Below are positions 5,146 through 13,326 of a DNA stretch of 24,189 bases, piece by piece. Below the pieces are notes generated by a model that made no database searches, was not told the DNA's origin, and saw only the letters and a list, made by a program, of their open reading frames with translations. The number at the start of each line of letters is the position of its first letter. Positions within the stretch are counted from its first letter, which is position 1. The stretch is from assembly GCA_023445445.1 (NCBI GenBank), contig JAEXLD010000028.1, positions 1 to 24,189 of the forward strand, read 5' to 3'. The position numbers and the translations under genes are program-made. The stretch is from Bacillota bacterium (GTDB lineage Bacteria > Bacillota > Clostridia > Clostridiales > Clostridiaceae).

Positions 5146-7264
5146 TCTTAGCTCCAATTAAAAGCACTTCTTCATTATCTTCTAAAGTTGATAGTTCTGT
5201 ATCAACAACAAGGTAAAGTTGGTCTAAATCCATCATTCCTGCGTAGTCAAGTACCTTACCCCCTATACATAAATACATATCAGGAGTTAATTTTATATCA
5301 TTTTTAAATACAGCTAATTGTTCCCACATTTCTTCTATAACCTTTGGTGCTTCAACTACATTACATTTCCTAGCATCTCCATCACCACGTTGGATCTTTA
5401 TGAAACCTTTTTTATCTACAATTCTTATTTGGTTAGATCCATCTTTTTTCTTAGCACTAAATACATAGAAAACATTACTCTTAGTAATTAATTTTGTATC
5501 TTCAATTTTAGCTCCCATGGATTTTGCTGCTATTTCCTTTGCTTCTTCTTCAGTGCAAGCTTTTAATAAATCTGTAGTTTGAACTTCTGAAGAACCTAGT
5601 GCTATAGCTGTTACTCTTGAAGTTTGTGAATCTATTTCTATTTGTACTTCAACAGTGTCTGGAACTGCTCCATTAGCAATTGCCATGTTGGCTGCTTCCT
5701 TCTTAATATCTGCAATATCCTTTTTGCTTGGTGAAGGGATTACACGTTCAACAACATCTCTAATCATTGCTAGTGCAACACCTATAGATGAAATTACTTC
5801 TGCATTTTCTGGAATACTATATCCTAATTCCATAAGTTTTGCAGTATAAGGTAATAAGGCTGATACTCCTCCTCCTACACCAACAAGAGATATTTGGTCT
5901 TGTTCTAGTTTATACTTCTCAGCAAGTTCTAATATAACTGGTTTAATCTTTTCATAAGATTTCCTTAAAATTTGTTCACATACATCTTCAACTGAAGTAT
6001 TCATATATTTTGCTAATGGTTCAATGGCCTTACGTGCTGCTTCAGGATTACCATAAGAATAGTGGTCAGGTGTTACATATCCTAAAACATTGGCTGCACA
6101 ACTATTTGTTATTGTTATCTTTTTACCATTTTTTAATTTAATATAAACGTAATCTGAAGGATCTCCTTCTTTTGGGCTAAAGAATTCAACTTGTGGATCT
6201 TCAATTTCTTCAATAGGAGTATATACTGCATATGGCATTCCTGCTATATGTGCGCTTCTAGGTCCAACATCTACTATGCCTTCCTTAGAAGCTCTAACCA
6301 TACTCCCTCCTGCTACTCCTAATACACGAACGTCTAATGAGTTTACATAAGTTGGATGTCCACCTATTATTGAGTAATCAACTGCTGGTCTACCATTTTT
6401 AATTACTCCAATATTAGTACTTGTTCCACCAACTTCAAAGTATATACCATTTGAAGCTCTTAAATACATTAATGCTCCTACAACGCTGGCTGCTGGTCCA
6501 GAAAGCATAGTTAGTACTGGACGTTTTTTCATTTCGCTAATATCCATTACACCACCATCACCACGCATTATCATTAATGGCACTTTAATACCAGCTTTAC
6601 GAACACTATCCTCTGTACTATTGGCAGTTTCAAGCATCTTAGGAAGAATACTAGCGTTTATTGCTGCTGTTCTAGTTCTTCTTGTTAATCCATATAATTT
6701 ACTTATTTCTGATGCTACTGATACTGGAATATTGTATTTTTCAGCAACCTTTTTAACTTCATTTTCTTCTGTTAAATCATCAACACCAAAAGCCTTAGAT
6801 GCTACTATAACTTGTGAGCCTTCTACTCTTAAATCATTTATACACTTTTCTATATTAGCTTCATTTACATCTTTTTGCTTTAAATATGTATGATGTACTT
6901 TAATTATTCTTCCAGTTCCTAAATCTATATCATCAATTTTACTTTGCTTTTTAGCAAGAAGTCCACCTAAGCCTCCATTACCCATTCCAAGAATACCAAC
7001 TTCTGCAACGTCACCTTCTAATAGTGCATTAGTAGCTTGAGTAGTACTATGAGCAATAAATATAACATCATTAGGATCAATATTATTTGCAGTTAAGCAT
7101 AGCTTAAATGCTTCAATAACTCCAGTTGCAACCCCCATTTCATCATCGTGAGTTGTCATTACTGATCCTTTTCCAATAATTTCATGGGTTTCATTATCTA
7201 TTGCTACAGCCTTAGTATGTGTTCCTCCTACATCTATTCCCACACGAATCGCTCTTTTTCCCAC
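5135..7264 (-). CDS. Hydantoinase/oxoprolinase-family ATPase, divergent
   Basis: This 709-residue protein has an ASKHA fold like HyuA and oxoprolinase N-terminal regions. Visible are the phosphate-1 loop GIDVGGTHTKAVAID (about 9-23), HSTTQATNALLEGDVAEVG (about 72-90), a segment TRRTRTAAINASILP, LSGPAASVVGAL, and the second phosphate loop FEVGGTSTNIGVIKNG with RVLGVAGGSMVR after it. Family members couple ATP hydrolysis to opening of cyclic amides or to carboxylation of ketones. The segment that in HyuA normally reads GPxSAGAxPGPACYG is replaced here by GPRSAHIAGMPYAVY, and the C-terminal 250 residues are not familiar to me. No HyuB-type partner is present. GTG start with GGAGGAAT upstream. It follows the permease gene by 56 bases. 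The substrate is unknown; a cyclic amide or lactone imported by the permease is one possibility. Confidence 0.75.
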   Translation of the reverse strand: MGKRAIRVGIDVGGTHTKAVAIDNETHEIIGKGSVMTTHDDEMGVATGVIEAFKLCLTANNIDPNDVIFIAHSTTQATNALLEGDVAEVGILGMGNGGLGGLLAKKQSKIDDIDLGTGRIIKVHHTYLKQKDVNEANIEKCINDLRVEGSQVIVASKAFGVDDLTEENEVKKVAEKYNIPVSVASEISKLYGLTRRTRTAAINASILPKMLETANSTEDSVRKAGIKVPLMIMRGDGGVMDISEMKKRPVLTMLSGPAASVVGALMYLRASNGIYFEVGGTSTNIGVIKNGRPAVDYSIIGGHPTYVNSLDVRVLGVAGGSMVRASKEGIVDVGPRSAHIAGMPYAVYTPIEEIEDPQVEFFSPKEGDPSDYVYIKLKNGKKITITNSCAANVLGYVTPDHYSYGNPEAARKAIEPLAKYMNTSVEDVCEQILRKSYEKIKPVILELAEKYKLEQDQISLVGVGGGVSALLPYTAKLMELGYSIPENAEVISSIGVALAMIRDVVERVIPSPSKKDIADIKKEAANMAIANGAVPDTVEVQIEIDSQTSRVTAIALGSSEVQTTDLLKACTEEEAKEIAAKSMGAKIEDTKLITKSNVFYVFSAKKKDGSNQIRIVDKKGFIKIQRGDGDARKCNVVEAPKVIEEMWEQLAVFKNDIKLTPDMYLCIGGKVLDYAGMMDLDQLYLVVDTELSTLEDNEEVLLIGAKNDI

Positions 7265-7320
7265 TTTTATTCCTCCATTTCCATTTTTATTATCAAGTTA
7301 ATCAAATCCTTTGTTCTTAT

Positions 7321-8610
7321 TTACATTCCATACATAAAGTAAACTACTAATGAGTTAATTAAGCATATAATCCAACCCCATAATACACCTGAACGTAAGA
7401 ATTCTTTTGTATTTGTTTTTGAGTAGTTTATTGCCCATAGATTCCATGATTGAGTTGGACAACAAGAAATGTTCATTGTAATAGTTGGAATATATATTAA
7501 TGGGAATAATAATTCCACTGAGAAAATTCCCATACCATTTAAAATACCTAATGTTGCTGCTCCAGCACCAAATACTGTTAAAGGTCCACGGAATAATCCA
7601 AGAGGAGCTATTACTGCAAATAGTATACATAATAGTAATGTACTAGTTGGCATAATTCCTCCTAATATACTTTGGAAGAATATTGAGTTAAAGCCTGCTA
7701 CTTTATTAAACATTGGTAGTATAAATAAGAATCCAAGTAATGAAGCAACGTCTACAACACCATCATAGAAAGTCTTAGAAATAACTTTTTCACATTCTTT
7801 ATAAGATTTAATCTTTCCACAAACAAATAATGCATAGAAAGAAGCTACTATAAATGCAGGTATTGGTTGCCATTTAAAAGCTATAGCTAAAATAACTGGA
7901 AGTACTGGAGTAATTAAAGCTATTGCAGGTACATGTTCTTCTGTAGTAGTATTACTTGCAGTAGCTGCCCAAGCATGACTGACTTTTGATTTTCTTAATT
8001 TTACTGCTAACATTACTATTATTACTAATACTTGTATTGCCATTGCTGTAAAACCAAACTTTAAATAATTTGAATCATATTGGAAACCTTCAAATATACC
8101 TTGCATTTGTTTAAAAAGAACTATATTAACGTACATACCTGAACCAACTGACATAAGGTATGAAGAAACTGCTAAGGCTTTAGGTACACCTAGTGATAAT
8201 AAAATTGGTAAAACGATTACACCGATTGCAACTACTGCTCCAGCTCCAAAAGTACTAGTGAAAATAAGAGCTGTTACTATAGATATTAATATTGTTGTAA
8301 TTAATGGTTTATCACCACCTAATTCAACTGCTAATCTAATTATCTTTGCTGCTATTCCAGTTTTAACAAGAACTTGTCCAAACCAACTACCAAAGATAAC
8401 TACAACTGCTGTGGCACCCCAGCTTTCAGGGCCCCCTTGGAATATTTTAGTTTGTGCATCTGACCATGTAATTTGACCACCTATAATTCCTAATGCTGTC
8501 CATATTATAGCCATTACTAAGAAACCTATCATCATGTTTCCACCCTTAACAGCATATACTATAAATCCAACAAATGTAAGTAATAATAAAACACCAATTA
8601 CCATATCCAT
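7321..8610 (-). CDS. Carboxylate/gluconate-type membrane permease
   Basis: This 429-residue protein is strongly hydrophobic with about 11-12 membrane segments spread over its whole length and one hydrophilic loop near residues 205-228. Its shape, the glycine-rich stretches FTSTFGAGAVVAIGVIVLP (about 115-133) and APLGLFRGPLTVFGAGAA (about 335-352), and the length resemble GntP/CitM-type ion transporter superfamily permeases that carry sugar acids or other carboxylates with a cation. I cannot assign a substrate. In the operon it is the only transporter, so its cargo is likely the starting compound for the downstream enzymes. It starts with ATG preceded by AAGGGGG and may also be read from an internal promoter at 8651-8679. 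Confidence 0.72.
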   Translation of the reverse strand: MDMVIGVLLLLTFVGFIVYAVKGGNMMIGFLVMAIIWTALGIIGGQITWSDAQTKIFQGGPESWGATAVVVIFGSWFGQVLVKTGIAAKIIRLAVELGGDKPLITTILISIVTALIFTSTFGAGAVVAIGVIVLPILLSLGVPKALAVSSYLMSVGSGMYVNIVLFKQMQGIFEGFQYDSNYLKFGFTAMAIQVLVIIVMLAVKLRKSKVSHAWAATASNTTTEEHVPAIALITPVLPVILAIAFKWQPIPAFIVASFYALFVCGKIKSYKECEKVISKTFYDGVVDVASLLGFLFILPMFNKVAGFNSIFFQSILGGIMPTSTLLLCILFAVIAPLGLFRGPLTVFGAGAATLGILNGMGIFSVELLFPLIYIPTITMNISCCPTQSWNLWAINYSKTNTKEFLRSGVLWGWIICLINSLVVYFMYGM

Positions 8611-8650
8611 AATTTTTCTATTCCCCCTTATTTAATAAAAATAATAAATT

Positions 8651-8679
8651 ATAATAGAATCATTACACTTATATATCAA
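8651..8679 (-). promoter_or_regulatory. Possible internal promoter before the permease
   Basis: In the 100-base gap between the isomerase and permease genes the minus strand has TTGATA (8679-8674), a 17-base spacer and TATTAT (8656-8651). In such AT-rich DNA chance matches are common, so this is tentative. No copy of the LacI operator is nearby. Confidence 0.35.
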
Positions 8680-8710
8680 CCACCTTCTTATAATTATTTT
8701 TTTATATAAG

Positions 8711-9448
8711 TTAAAAATTTAAGACTTTATTAATTTCTCCTTGAACTTCATCTATTGAAGCGCAAGGATATTCTAATGCCATTGGTAATCCCTTAGGTAA
8801 TATTTCTAATATTTTTTCTAAGTCTAATATACCCTTATCAATTAAAGAATTTCCTTTATTGTCATCTACATTCTTTAAATGAATATAAGTTACAAACTCC
8901 TTTAATCTTTCTGCATTTTTTATTGGATCTTCTTCTTGGAATATCCAATTCCCTACATCAAAGGTAAATGAAATATTTCCCCCTAGCTTTCTATTTAAAG
9001 ATAAAAAGTTATAAATTTTATCACATCTTCCATTTTCCTCTGTTTGATCATTTTCTACAGTTAGATAAACTGAATACTTATTACATAATTCACTAATGAT
9101 ATCAGTATCTTCTTTAGATAATTCATTTACTTGTCCAATATTCATTTTTATGTAATTACAATTCATCTTATATGCTTCATTAAAGTATTGCTCTATGTCT
9201 AATTTTCTAAGTTTCCCCTCTTTAAATAATGTTTCAGGTACTGAGTAAAATAAAGTAATATTATTTTTATTAGCAACTTCTCTTATATCCACTAATTCCT
9301 TAGAAAAATCTTTTATATATTCTCGTCTTACTTCAATATTTTGTATTCCTATTTTAATTATTTTATCTAGGATTTCACTTTGAAGTTGTCCATTTTTTAA
9401 ATCATCAATAAATACTAAAGTATTTATTACTAAATCTTCTATTCTCAC
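8711..9448 (-). CDS. Sugar phosphate isomerase/epimerase-like TIM-barrel protein
   Basis: This 245-residue protein belongs to the xylose-isomerase-like TIM-barrel (AP endonuclease family 2) group, which contains many sugar and keto-sugar epimerases. The metal-binding pattern is seen as E in YLTVENDQ (near 139), D in FTFDVGNW (near 172), H in YIHLKNV (near 200) and E in ALEYPC near the C-terminus. It starts with GTG at 9448 preceded by GGGGAG, 11 bases after the aldolase stop. It probably converts the imported sugar derivative or an intermediate toward a keto acid. A specific reaction cannot be assigned from sequence alone. Confidence 0.72.
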   Translation of the reverse strand: MRIEDLVINTLVFIDDLKNGQLQSEILDKIIKIGIQNIEVRREYIKDFSKELVDIREVANKNNITLFYSVPETLFKEGKLRKLDIEQYFNEAYKMNCNYIKMNIGQVNELSKEDTDIISELCNKYSVYLTVENDQTEENGRCDKIYNFLSLNRKLGGNISFTFDVGNWIFQEEDPIKNAERLKEFVTYIHLKNVDDNKGNSLIDKGILDLEKILEILPKGLPMALEYPCASIDEVQGEINKVLNF

Positions 9449-9459
9449 TCTATCTCCCC

Positions 9460-10080
9460 TTACTTACTTGCATTAATTAATTTTTCACAACGTTCTTTTA
9501 ATGTATCTAAATTTGAAGAGTTAATTCCTTTTGTTAAATAACCACCAAATCCTGCTGAAAAGGCACCATTTTCAAACCATTCTTTAATATTTTTATCATC
9601 AACTCCACCTGTTGGCATCATATCTATAAAAGGCATTGGAGCTTTTATGCCCTTAATCATATTCATCGGAATGCAATCTCCTGGGAAAAGCTTAACTACA
9701 TCACTTCCAGCTAAATAAGAGTTGTATACCTCCGTTGGGGTTGCTGCTCCCATGGAACAAAAGACATCTTTTTCTTTGCAATATGCTCCAACTTCTTCTA
9801 CTAAGCAAGGTGATACTATAAAGTCTGCTCCATTAACAATTGCTAATTCTGCTTGTTCTTTATTTAGTACAGTTCCAGCTCCTATTAAAGCATCAGGTAA
9901 TTCCTCTTTTAACTCTTTTATCAATTTTTCTGCATTAGGTAAAGAAAATGTAATTTCTAAAGTTTTTATTCCTGAATCAACTATAGTTTTGCATATAAGT
10001 TTTGCCTCTTCTAAATCACTTCCTCTAATTACTGCAATTAATTTTCCTTTCATCAGCATTTTAACCTCTTGCTTATTCAT
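9460..10080 (-). CDS. 2-keto-3-deoxy-6-phosphogluconate (KDPG)-type aldolase
   Basis: This class I aldolase of the KDPG/KHG family cleaves KDPG to pyruvate and glyceraldehyde 3-phosphate. Motifs: IAVIRG (14-19), TLEITFSLPNAEKLI (with the conserved glutamate), GAGTVLN, DFIVSPCL, and VVKLFPGD with the Schiff-base lysine, then PTGGVD near the C-terminal phosphate site. The position that is arginine after LEVTL in E. coli Eda is serine here, as in many Firmicute variants, so another 2-keto-3-deoxy acid phosphate is possible. I start at ATG 10080 because the GAGGAG site (10095-10090) is too close to the ATG at 10089 but well placed for this one. The gene follows the regulator gene by 20 bases. Confidence 0.85.
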   Translation of the reverse strand: MNKQEVKMLMKGKLIAVIRGSDLEEAKLICKTIVDSGIKTLEITFSLPNAEKLIKELKEELPDALIGAGTVLNKEQAELAIVNGADFIVSPCLVEEVGAYCKEKDVFCSMGAATPTEVYNSYLAGSDVVKLFPGDCIPMNMIKGIKAPMPFIDMMPTGGVDDKNIKEWFENGAFSAGFGGYLTKGINSSNLDTLKERCEKLINASK

Positions 10081-10100
10081 TACTAACATCTCCTCTATTA

Positions 10101-11141
10101 TTAAATAAGATCTGTTGATCCTCTAGCTACAAGTTCAGCTGGTATCTCAATAAATTTAGGTTCACTAACATCTTCTTTATTGATTCTATCAATAAGAAGT
10201 TTAGCTGATTGGACTCCACACCCATAGGAATCTTGAGTAATTGTAGTTACACCTGGTGGTATAAGTGATGCCCATCCCCAGTCATCATATCCACAAACCC
10301 CCAAATCATCTTTTATTTTTATACTTAAATTTTTCATTCCATGAAGAGTATTAAGTAAAGTAACCCCATTAACTGTAAAAATCACCCCTGGCTCTCCATT
10401 ACATTTCTCTTTGAAGTCAATTAAACTTTTTTCGCAAGTTTTCATGTCATTTAAATCAATTACATAAGTTAATTCGTCAACATCCATTTTATATAGTTTT
10501 TTAACTGCATCCCTATATGCATAATGTCTAAAATAACGACTACTATTATCAGTAATATCTTGAGTAAAGAAAGCTATTTTTTTATATCCTTGATTAAATA
10601 AAAACTCCATACATTTATAAGTAGCTCTATAATTATCAGATGTTACTGTGTCAATGCTCTTAAAATCTTTTAAGCATCTATCAGCAAGAACTATTTGTAT
10701 TCCATTTTTATTTAGCTCCATTAAGTAATCATCAATTTTACCAGTAGTATTTATAATAAGACCATCTACCTTATTGTCCATTAAAGATCTAATGCTTTCT
10801 TTTTCATTTATAGGATCATCATCAGTGTTAGCAAATATAACATCATACCCCTTACTCTTACATACATCATTTATCCCTTTTACTACAATTGATGAAAATG
10901 GATTTCCTATATCAGCAATTATACAACCAATTAACCCTGTTTTTTGTTTTTTTAAACTTCTTGCTATATTGCTTGGCCGATATTTTAGTTCTTTAATTAC
11001 TTTCTGTATTCTTTCTTTAGTCTCTATAGACATATATTCATATTGACCATTTAAATATCTAGAAACAGTAGTCTTAGATACATCTGCTAATTTAGCAACA
11101 TCTTTTATGGTTGTTCTTTTTCCTTTTAAGTCCTTATCCAT
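10101..11141 (-). CDS. LacI-family transcriptional regulator
   Basis: This 346-residue protein has an N-terminal LacI helix-turn-helix (TIKDVAKLADVSKTTVSRYL, about 11-30), hinge helix (PSNIARSLKK) and a periplasmic-binding-protein-like effector domain (GLIGCIIADIGNPFSSIVVKG onward). It is the first gene of the operon and its own upstream region carries three copies of a TGTRAAYCGRTTAACA-like palindrome with the CG centre typical of LacI-family sites, so it very likely represses the operon and itself. The start is an ATG with AGGAGG upstream. The similarity to KdgR-type regulators of sugar acid catabolism is plausible, but the effector is unknown. Confidence 0.92.
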   Translation of the reverse strand: MDKDLKGKRTTIKDVAKLADVSKTTVSRYLNGQYEYMSIETKERIQKVIKELKYRPSNIARSLKKQKTGLIGCIIADIGNPFSSIVVKGINDVCKSKGYDVIFANTDDDPINEKESIRSLMDNKVDGLIINTTGKIDDYLMELNKNGIQIVLADRCLKDFKSIDTVTSDNYRATYKCMEFLFNQGYKKIAFFTQDITDNSSRYFRHYAYRDAVKKLYKMDVDELTYVIDLNDMKTCEKSLIDFKEKCNGEPGVIFTVNGVTLLNTLHGMKNLSIKIKDDLGVCGYDDWGWASLIPPGVTTITQDSYGCGVQSAKLLIDRINKEDVSEPKFIEIPAELVARGSTDLI

Positions 11142-11165
11142 TAATTGAATCCTCCTGAAGATACT

Positions 11166-11181
11166 TGTAAATCGATTAACA
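11166..11181. promoter_or_regulatory. LacI-family operator O1
   Basis: TGTAAATCGATTAACA, a near-palindrome with central CG, lies 25 bases upstream of the regulator start codon. It matches the sites at 11261 and 11321 in pattern. It lies downstream of the proposed promoter, where a bound repressor would block transcription. Confidence 0.7.
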
Positions 11182-11211
11182 AAAGAAAAATAGTTTATGA
11201 AAAATAATTAA

Positions 11212-11239
11212 CTTATAGGCAGTAGAATATTTCTGTAAA
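11212..11239 (-). promoter_or_regulatory. Candidate operon promoter
   Basis: On the minus strand TTTACA (11239-11234), a 16-base spacer and TATAAG (11217-11212). It falls between operators O1 and O2. The match to consensus is moderate and other AT-rich hexamers are nearby, so the exact promoter is uncertain. Confidence 0.4.
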
Positions 11240-11260
11240 TCAACATTTAGGTTAATAACT

Positions 11261-11276
11261 TGTGAACCGGTTAACA
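11261..11276. promoter_or_regulatory. LacI-family operator O2
   Basis: TGTGAACCGGTTAACA is the most symmetric of the three sites (GTGAACC-GGTTAAC). It lies 22 bases upstream of the proposed -35 box. Confidence 0.75.
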
Positions 11277-11320
11277 TAAACTAAATTATCTAGTATATAT
11301 TCATTTTAAATTCTTAGTTT

Positions 11321-11336
11321 TGTGAACCGATTAACT
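11321..11336. promoter_or_regulatory. LacI-family operator O3
   Basis: TGTGAACCGATTAACT lies exactly 60 bases from O2. A weaker related sequence with central ATCGAT is found at 11348-11361 (opposite orientation TGAAATCGATAACA) and may be a fourth site. Together with the terminator at 11443-11485 these sites account for most of the gene-free stretch 11142-11486; the rest is featureless AT-rich DNA. Confidence 0.7.
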
Positions 11337-11442
11337 TAATCCACTTATTGTTATCGATTTCATTATTTGTCCTAATTATATACTTAATAAAAAATAAATT
11401 CAATACGTAAATTCATATTTTTTTAAAATTTCTAAATATTCT

Positions 11443-11485
11443 AATAAAAATAAAGATGCCGAAATTCAGCATCTTTATTTTTATT
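11443..11485 (-). terminator. Terminator of the phosphate transport operon
   Basis: A 17-base perfect stem (11443-11459 and 11469-11485, with AAAGATGC/GCATCTTT at its core) and a nine-base loop, flanked by A and T runs, so it could work in both directions. It begins one base after the stop codon of the DUF47 gene. Confidence 0.88.
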
Positions 11486-11486
11486 A

Positions 11487-12110
11487 TTATGAATTCTTCA
11501 TTATTACACTTTCAACTAAGTTTGCAACACTTTCACAAGCATCACAACTCTTTTCAAAATACTTTAATGTGTCTGTCCAAGTCATAAGTTCTACTGGATC
11601 CTTGGAAGTAGTATATAAGTTTCTTAAAGTGCTAAAGTATAATCTGTCCCCTTCTTCTTCTAAATCATTTATACTTATAATTAATTTTTGAATTTCTGAA
11701 GACTTTTTATAATTATGGAATTCTGCCATTATCTTTTTTAGTCTATCACAATTATTAATAATAATACTTGAAAAATCTATAGCTTCCTTTTTTATTTCTG
11801 TTATATTATACATATATATTCTTGTTAAAATTTCTTCTATATCATCTGTAACATTATCAATATAGTGGGCTATATCAATAATATCTCCTCTTTCAATGGG
11901 TGTTATAAATTCTTTAGCTAATTTATTCATCATATCATGCTTCTTTACATCAGCAGTATGCTCTATTTCATGCATTTCTTCTATTTTATCTTCTATTTTA
12001 TCTACATTAAAATTCAACAGTGTTTTTTGAAGTAAATTAGCAGCTTCACATGAATAATCTACTAATTCAGCTAACATATCAAAATAATTATTTTCTTTCT
12101 TACCTAACAT
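11487..12110 (-). CDS. DUF47/PhoU-like PiT accessory protein
   Basis: This 207-residue all-helical protein begins MLGKKENNYFDMLAELVDYSCEAANLL. It has the DUF47 pattern of EHTADVKKHDM (about 47-58), ITPIERGDIIDIAHYIDNVTDDIEE (about 70-94) and LEEEGDRLYF (about 150-159), whose acidic residues bind metal in PhoU-like bundles. DUF47 proteins sit next to PiT transporters and modulate them. The gene follows the transporter by 25 bases with GAGGAG as ribosome binding site, so it is co-transcribed and cytoplasmic. Confidence 0.92.
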   Translation of the reverse strand: MLGKKENNYFDMLAELVDYSCEAANLLQKTLLNFNVDKIEDKIEEMHEIEHTADVKKHDMMNKLAKEFITPIERGDIIDIAHYIDNVTDDIEEILTRIYMYNITEIKKEAIDFSSIIINNCDRLKKIMAEFHNYKKSSEIQKLIISINDLEEEGDRLYFSTLRNLYTTSKDPVELMTWTDTLKYFEKSCDACESVANLVESVIMKNS

Positions 12111-12135
12111 TATAATACTCCTCTATAGTTTTATT

Positions 12136-13188
12136 TTAAAATATCCATATAAATAATTCTGCCATTAAAAATCCTATTAGTCCACATCCTGGAAATGTTA
12201 AAATCCATGTCCAAACCATTTCCTTAACTACACCCCAATTAACGGAACTAAGCCTTTTCGCAGCTCCTACTCCCATTATGGCTGTTGTTTTTGTGTGTGT
12301 TGTACTAACAGGAATTCCTGTCATTGAAGATATTAAAAGACATCCGGCTCCTGCTAAATCTGCTGAAAAGCCTTGATATTGCTCAAGTTTAACCATATCC
12401 ATACCAACAGCTTTTATTATTTTATATCCACCTATAGATGTTCCTAGTGCCATAACTAGGGAACAAAGTACCATAAGCCATACAGGAATAACAAAATTTT
12501 GAACATCAGCTTTTCCATTAGCTAAGAATATTCCAAGCATAAAAACTCCCATAAATTTTTGGCCATCTTGAGCTCCATGCATAAATGCCATAGCTGCTCC
12601 ACCGCCAATTTGAGAATATTTAAAGAATCCGCTTGTTTTTCTACGATCAACTCCTTTAAAAATTAATCCAATGATCTTCACAGTTATCCATCCCATACCG
12701 AATCCTAAAAATGTAGACAATATAAGACCATATATAACTTTCATCCATTCACTTCCATTTATCCCGCTCATACCTTTTTGTAAGGCAATTGCTGCTCCTG
12801 AAATTCCAGCTATTAAAGCATGACTTTCGCTTGTGGGTATCCCGAAATACCATGCTGCTGTTGCCCATACAACTATTGCAAATAAAGCTGCACATAATGC
12901 TATTAGTGAATAATGCGAGTCACCACCAAAATCCACCATATTGTATATTGTTTGTGCTACATTTGCATTAATCATTGTCATAAAAAAAACGCCTAAAAAA
13001 TTAAATATTGTAGCCATAAAAATAGCTGCACGTGGTCCTATTGCTCTAGTTGAAACACATGTAGCAATTGCGTTAGGGGCATCTGTCCATCCATTTACTA
13101 AAATTACTCCTAGGGTTAAGATAACAGTAATTAGTAATGGAAGGTTGTCCATCAGTTGCCCTAAAAATTCAAAAAAAGAAATCGTCAT
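12136..13188 (-). CDS. pit: PiT-family inorganic phosphate transporter
   Basis: This 350-residue membrane protein has the two PiT signature repeats: GWTDAPNAIATCVSTRAIGPRAA near residues 32-54, and MTGIPVSTTHTKTTAIMGVGAAKR near 290-313, with GIPTSESHALIAGISGAAIA in the first half. About ten hydrophobic segments are visible. PiT proteins take up metal-phosphate with protons, at low affinity and high capacity. The length is typical for the short bacterial and archaeal type. ATG start with AAAGGAG. The upstream region holds a 10-base inverted repeat that may be an operator or part of the promoter. Confidence 0.95.
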   Translation of the reverse strand: MTISFFEFLGQLMDNLPLLITVILTLGVILVNGWTDAPNAIATCVSTRAIGPRAAIFMATIFNFLGVFFMTMINANVAQTIYNMVDFGGDSHYSLIALCAALFAIVVWATAAWYFGIPTSESHALIAGISGAAIALQKGMSGINGSEWMKVIYGLILSTFLGFGMGWITVKIIGLIFKGVDRRKTSGFFKYSQIGGGAAMAFMHGAQDGQKFMGVFMLGIFLANGKADVQNFVIPVWLMVLCSLVMALGTSIGGYKIIKAVGMDMVKLEQYQGFSADLAGAGCLLISSMTGIPVSTTHTKTTAIMGVGAAKRLSSVNWGVVKEMVWTWILTFPGCGLIGFLMAELFIWIF

Positions 13189-13213
13189 TAATTTTCTCCT
13201 TTCAGTTTATGTA

Positions 13214-13250
13214 TATATTGTTAAAATATTGTCTATATTCTAACAATATA
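13214..13250. promoter_or_regulatory. Inverted repeat upstream of pit
   Basis: TATATTGTTA (13214-13223) and TAACAATATA (13241-13250) are perfect inverted arms with a 17-base spacer, 26 bases upstream of the pit start codon. The left boundary of the promoter must lie here because the terminator at 13284-13318 is immediately upstream. It may be a regulator site; low sequence complexity keeps confidence modest. Confidence 0.4.
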
Positions 13251-13283
13251 ACTTTTTTAATAACTTTTCAATTACTTTAAATA

Positions 13284-13318
13284 AAAATAGTCTAAGTTTT
13301 TTAAACTTAGACTATTTT
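13284..13318 (-). terminator. Terminator after the HMA-like gene
   Basis: A 16-base perfect stem (13284-13299 and 13303-13318, core TAGTCTAAGTTT) with a three-base loop, ending in TTTT followed by ATTTA on the minus strand. It begins nine bases after the stop codon of the small gene at 13327. Confidence 0.85.
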
Positions 13319-13326
13319 AAAATTAT

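Noticed and set aside
7355..7630. Minus-strand frame of 91 codons inside the permease gene
   Set aside because: It is a shifted reading frame of the permease with an I/S/N-rich sequence that does not look like a protein family.
9722..10108. Plus-strand open frame of 128 codons opposite the aldolase gene
   Set aside because: It is antisense to a clear enzyme gene, has no ribosome binding site, and its composition reflects the codon pattern of the other strand. The same applies to the antisense frames at 18599-19009, 12941-13243, 10774-11046 and 6621-6893.
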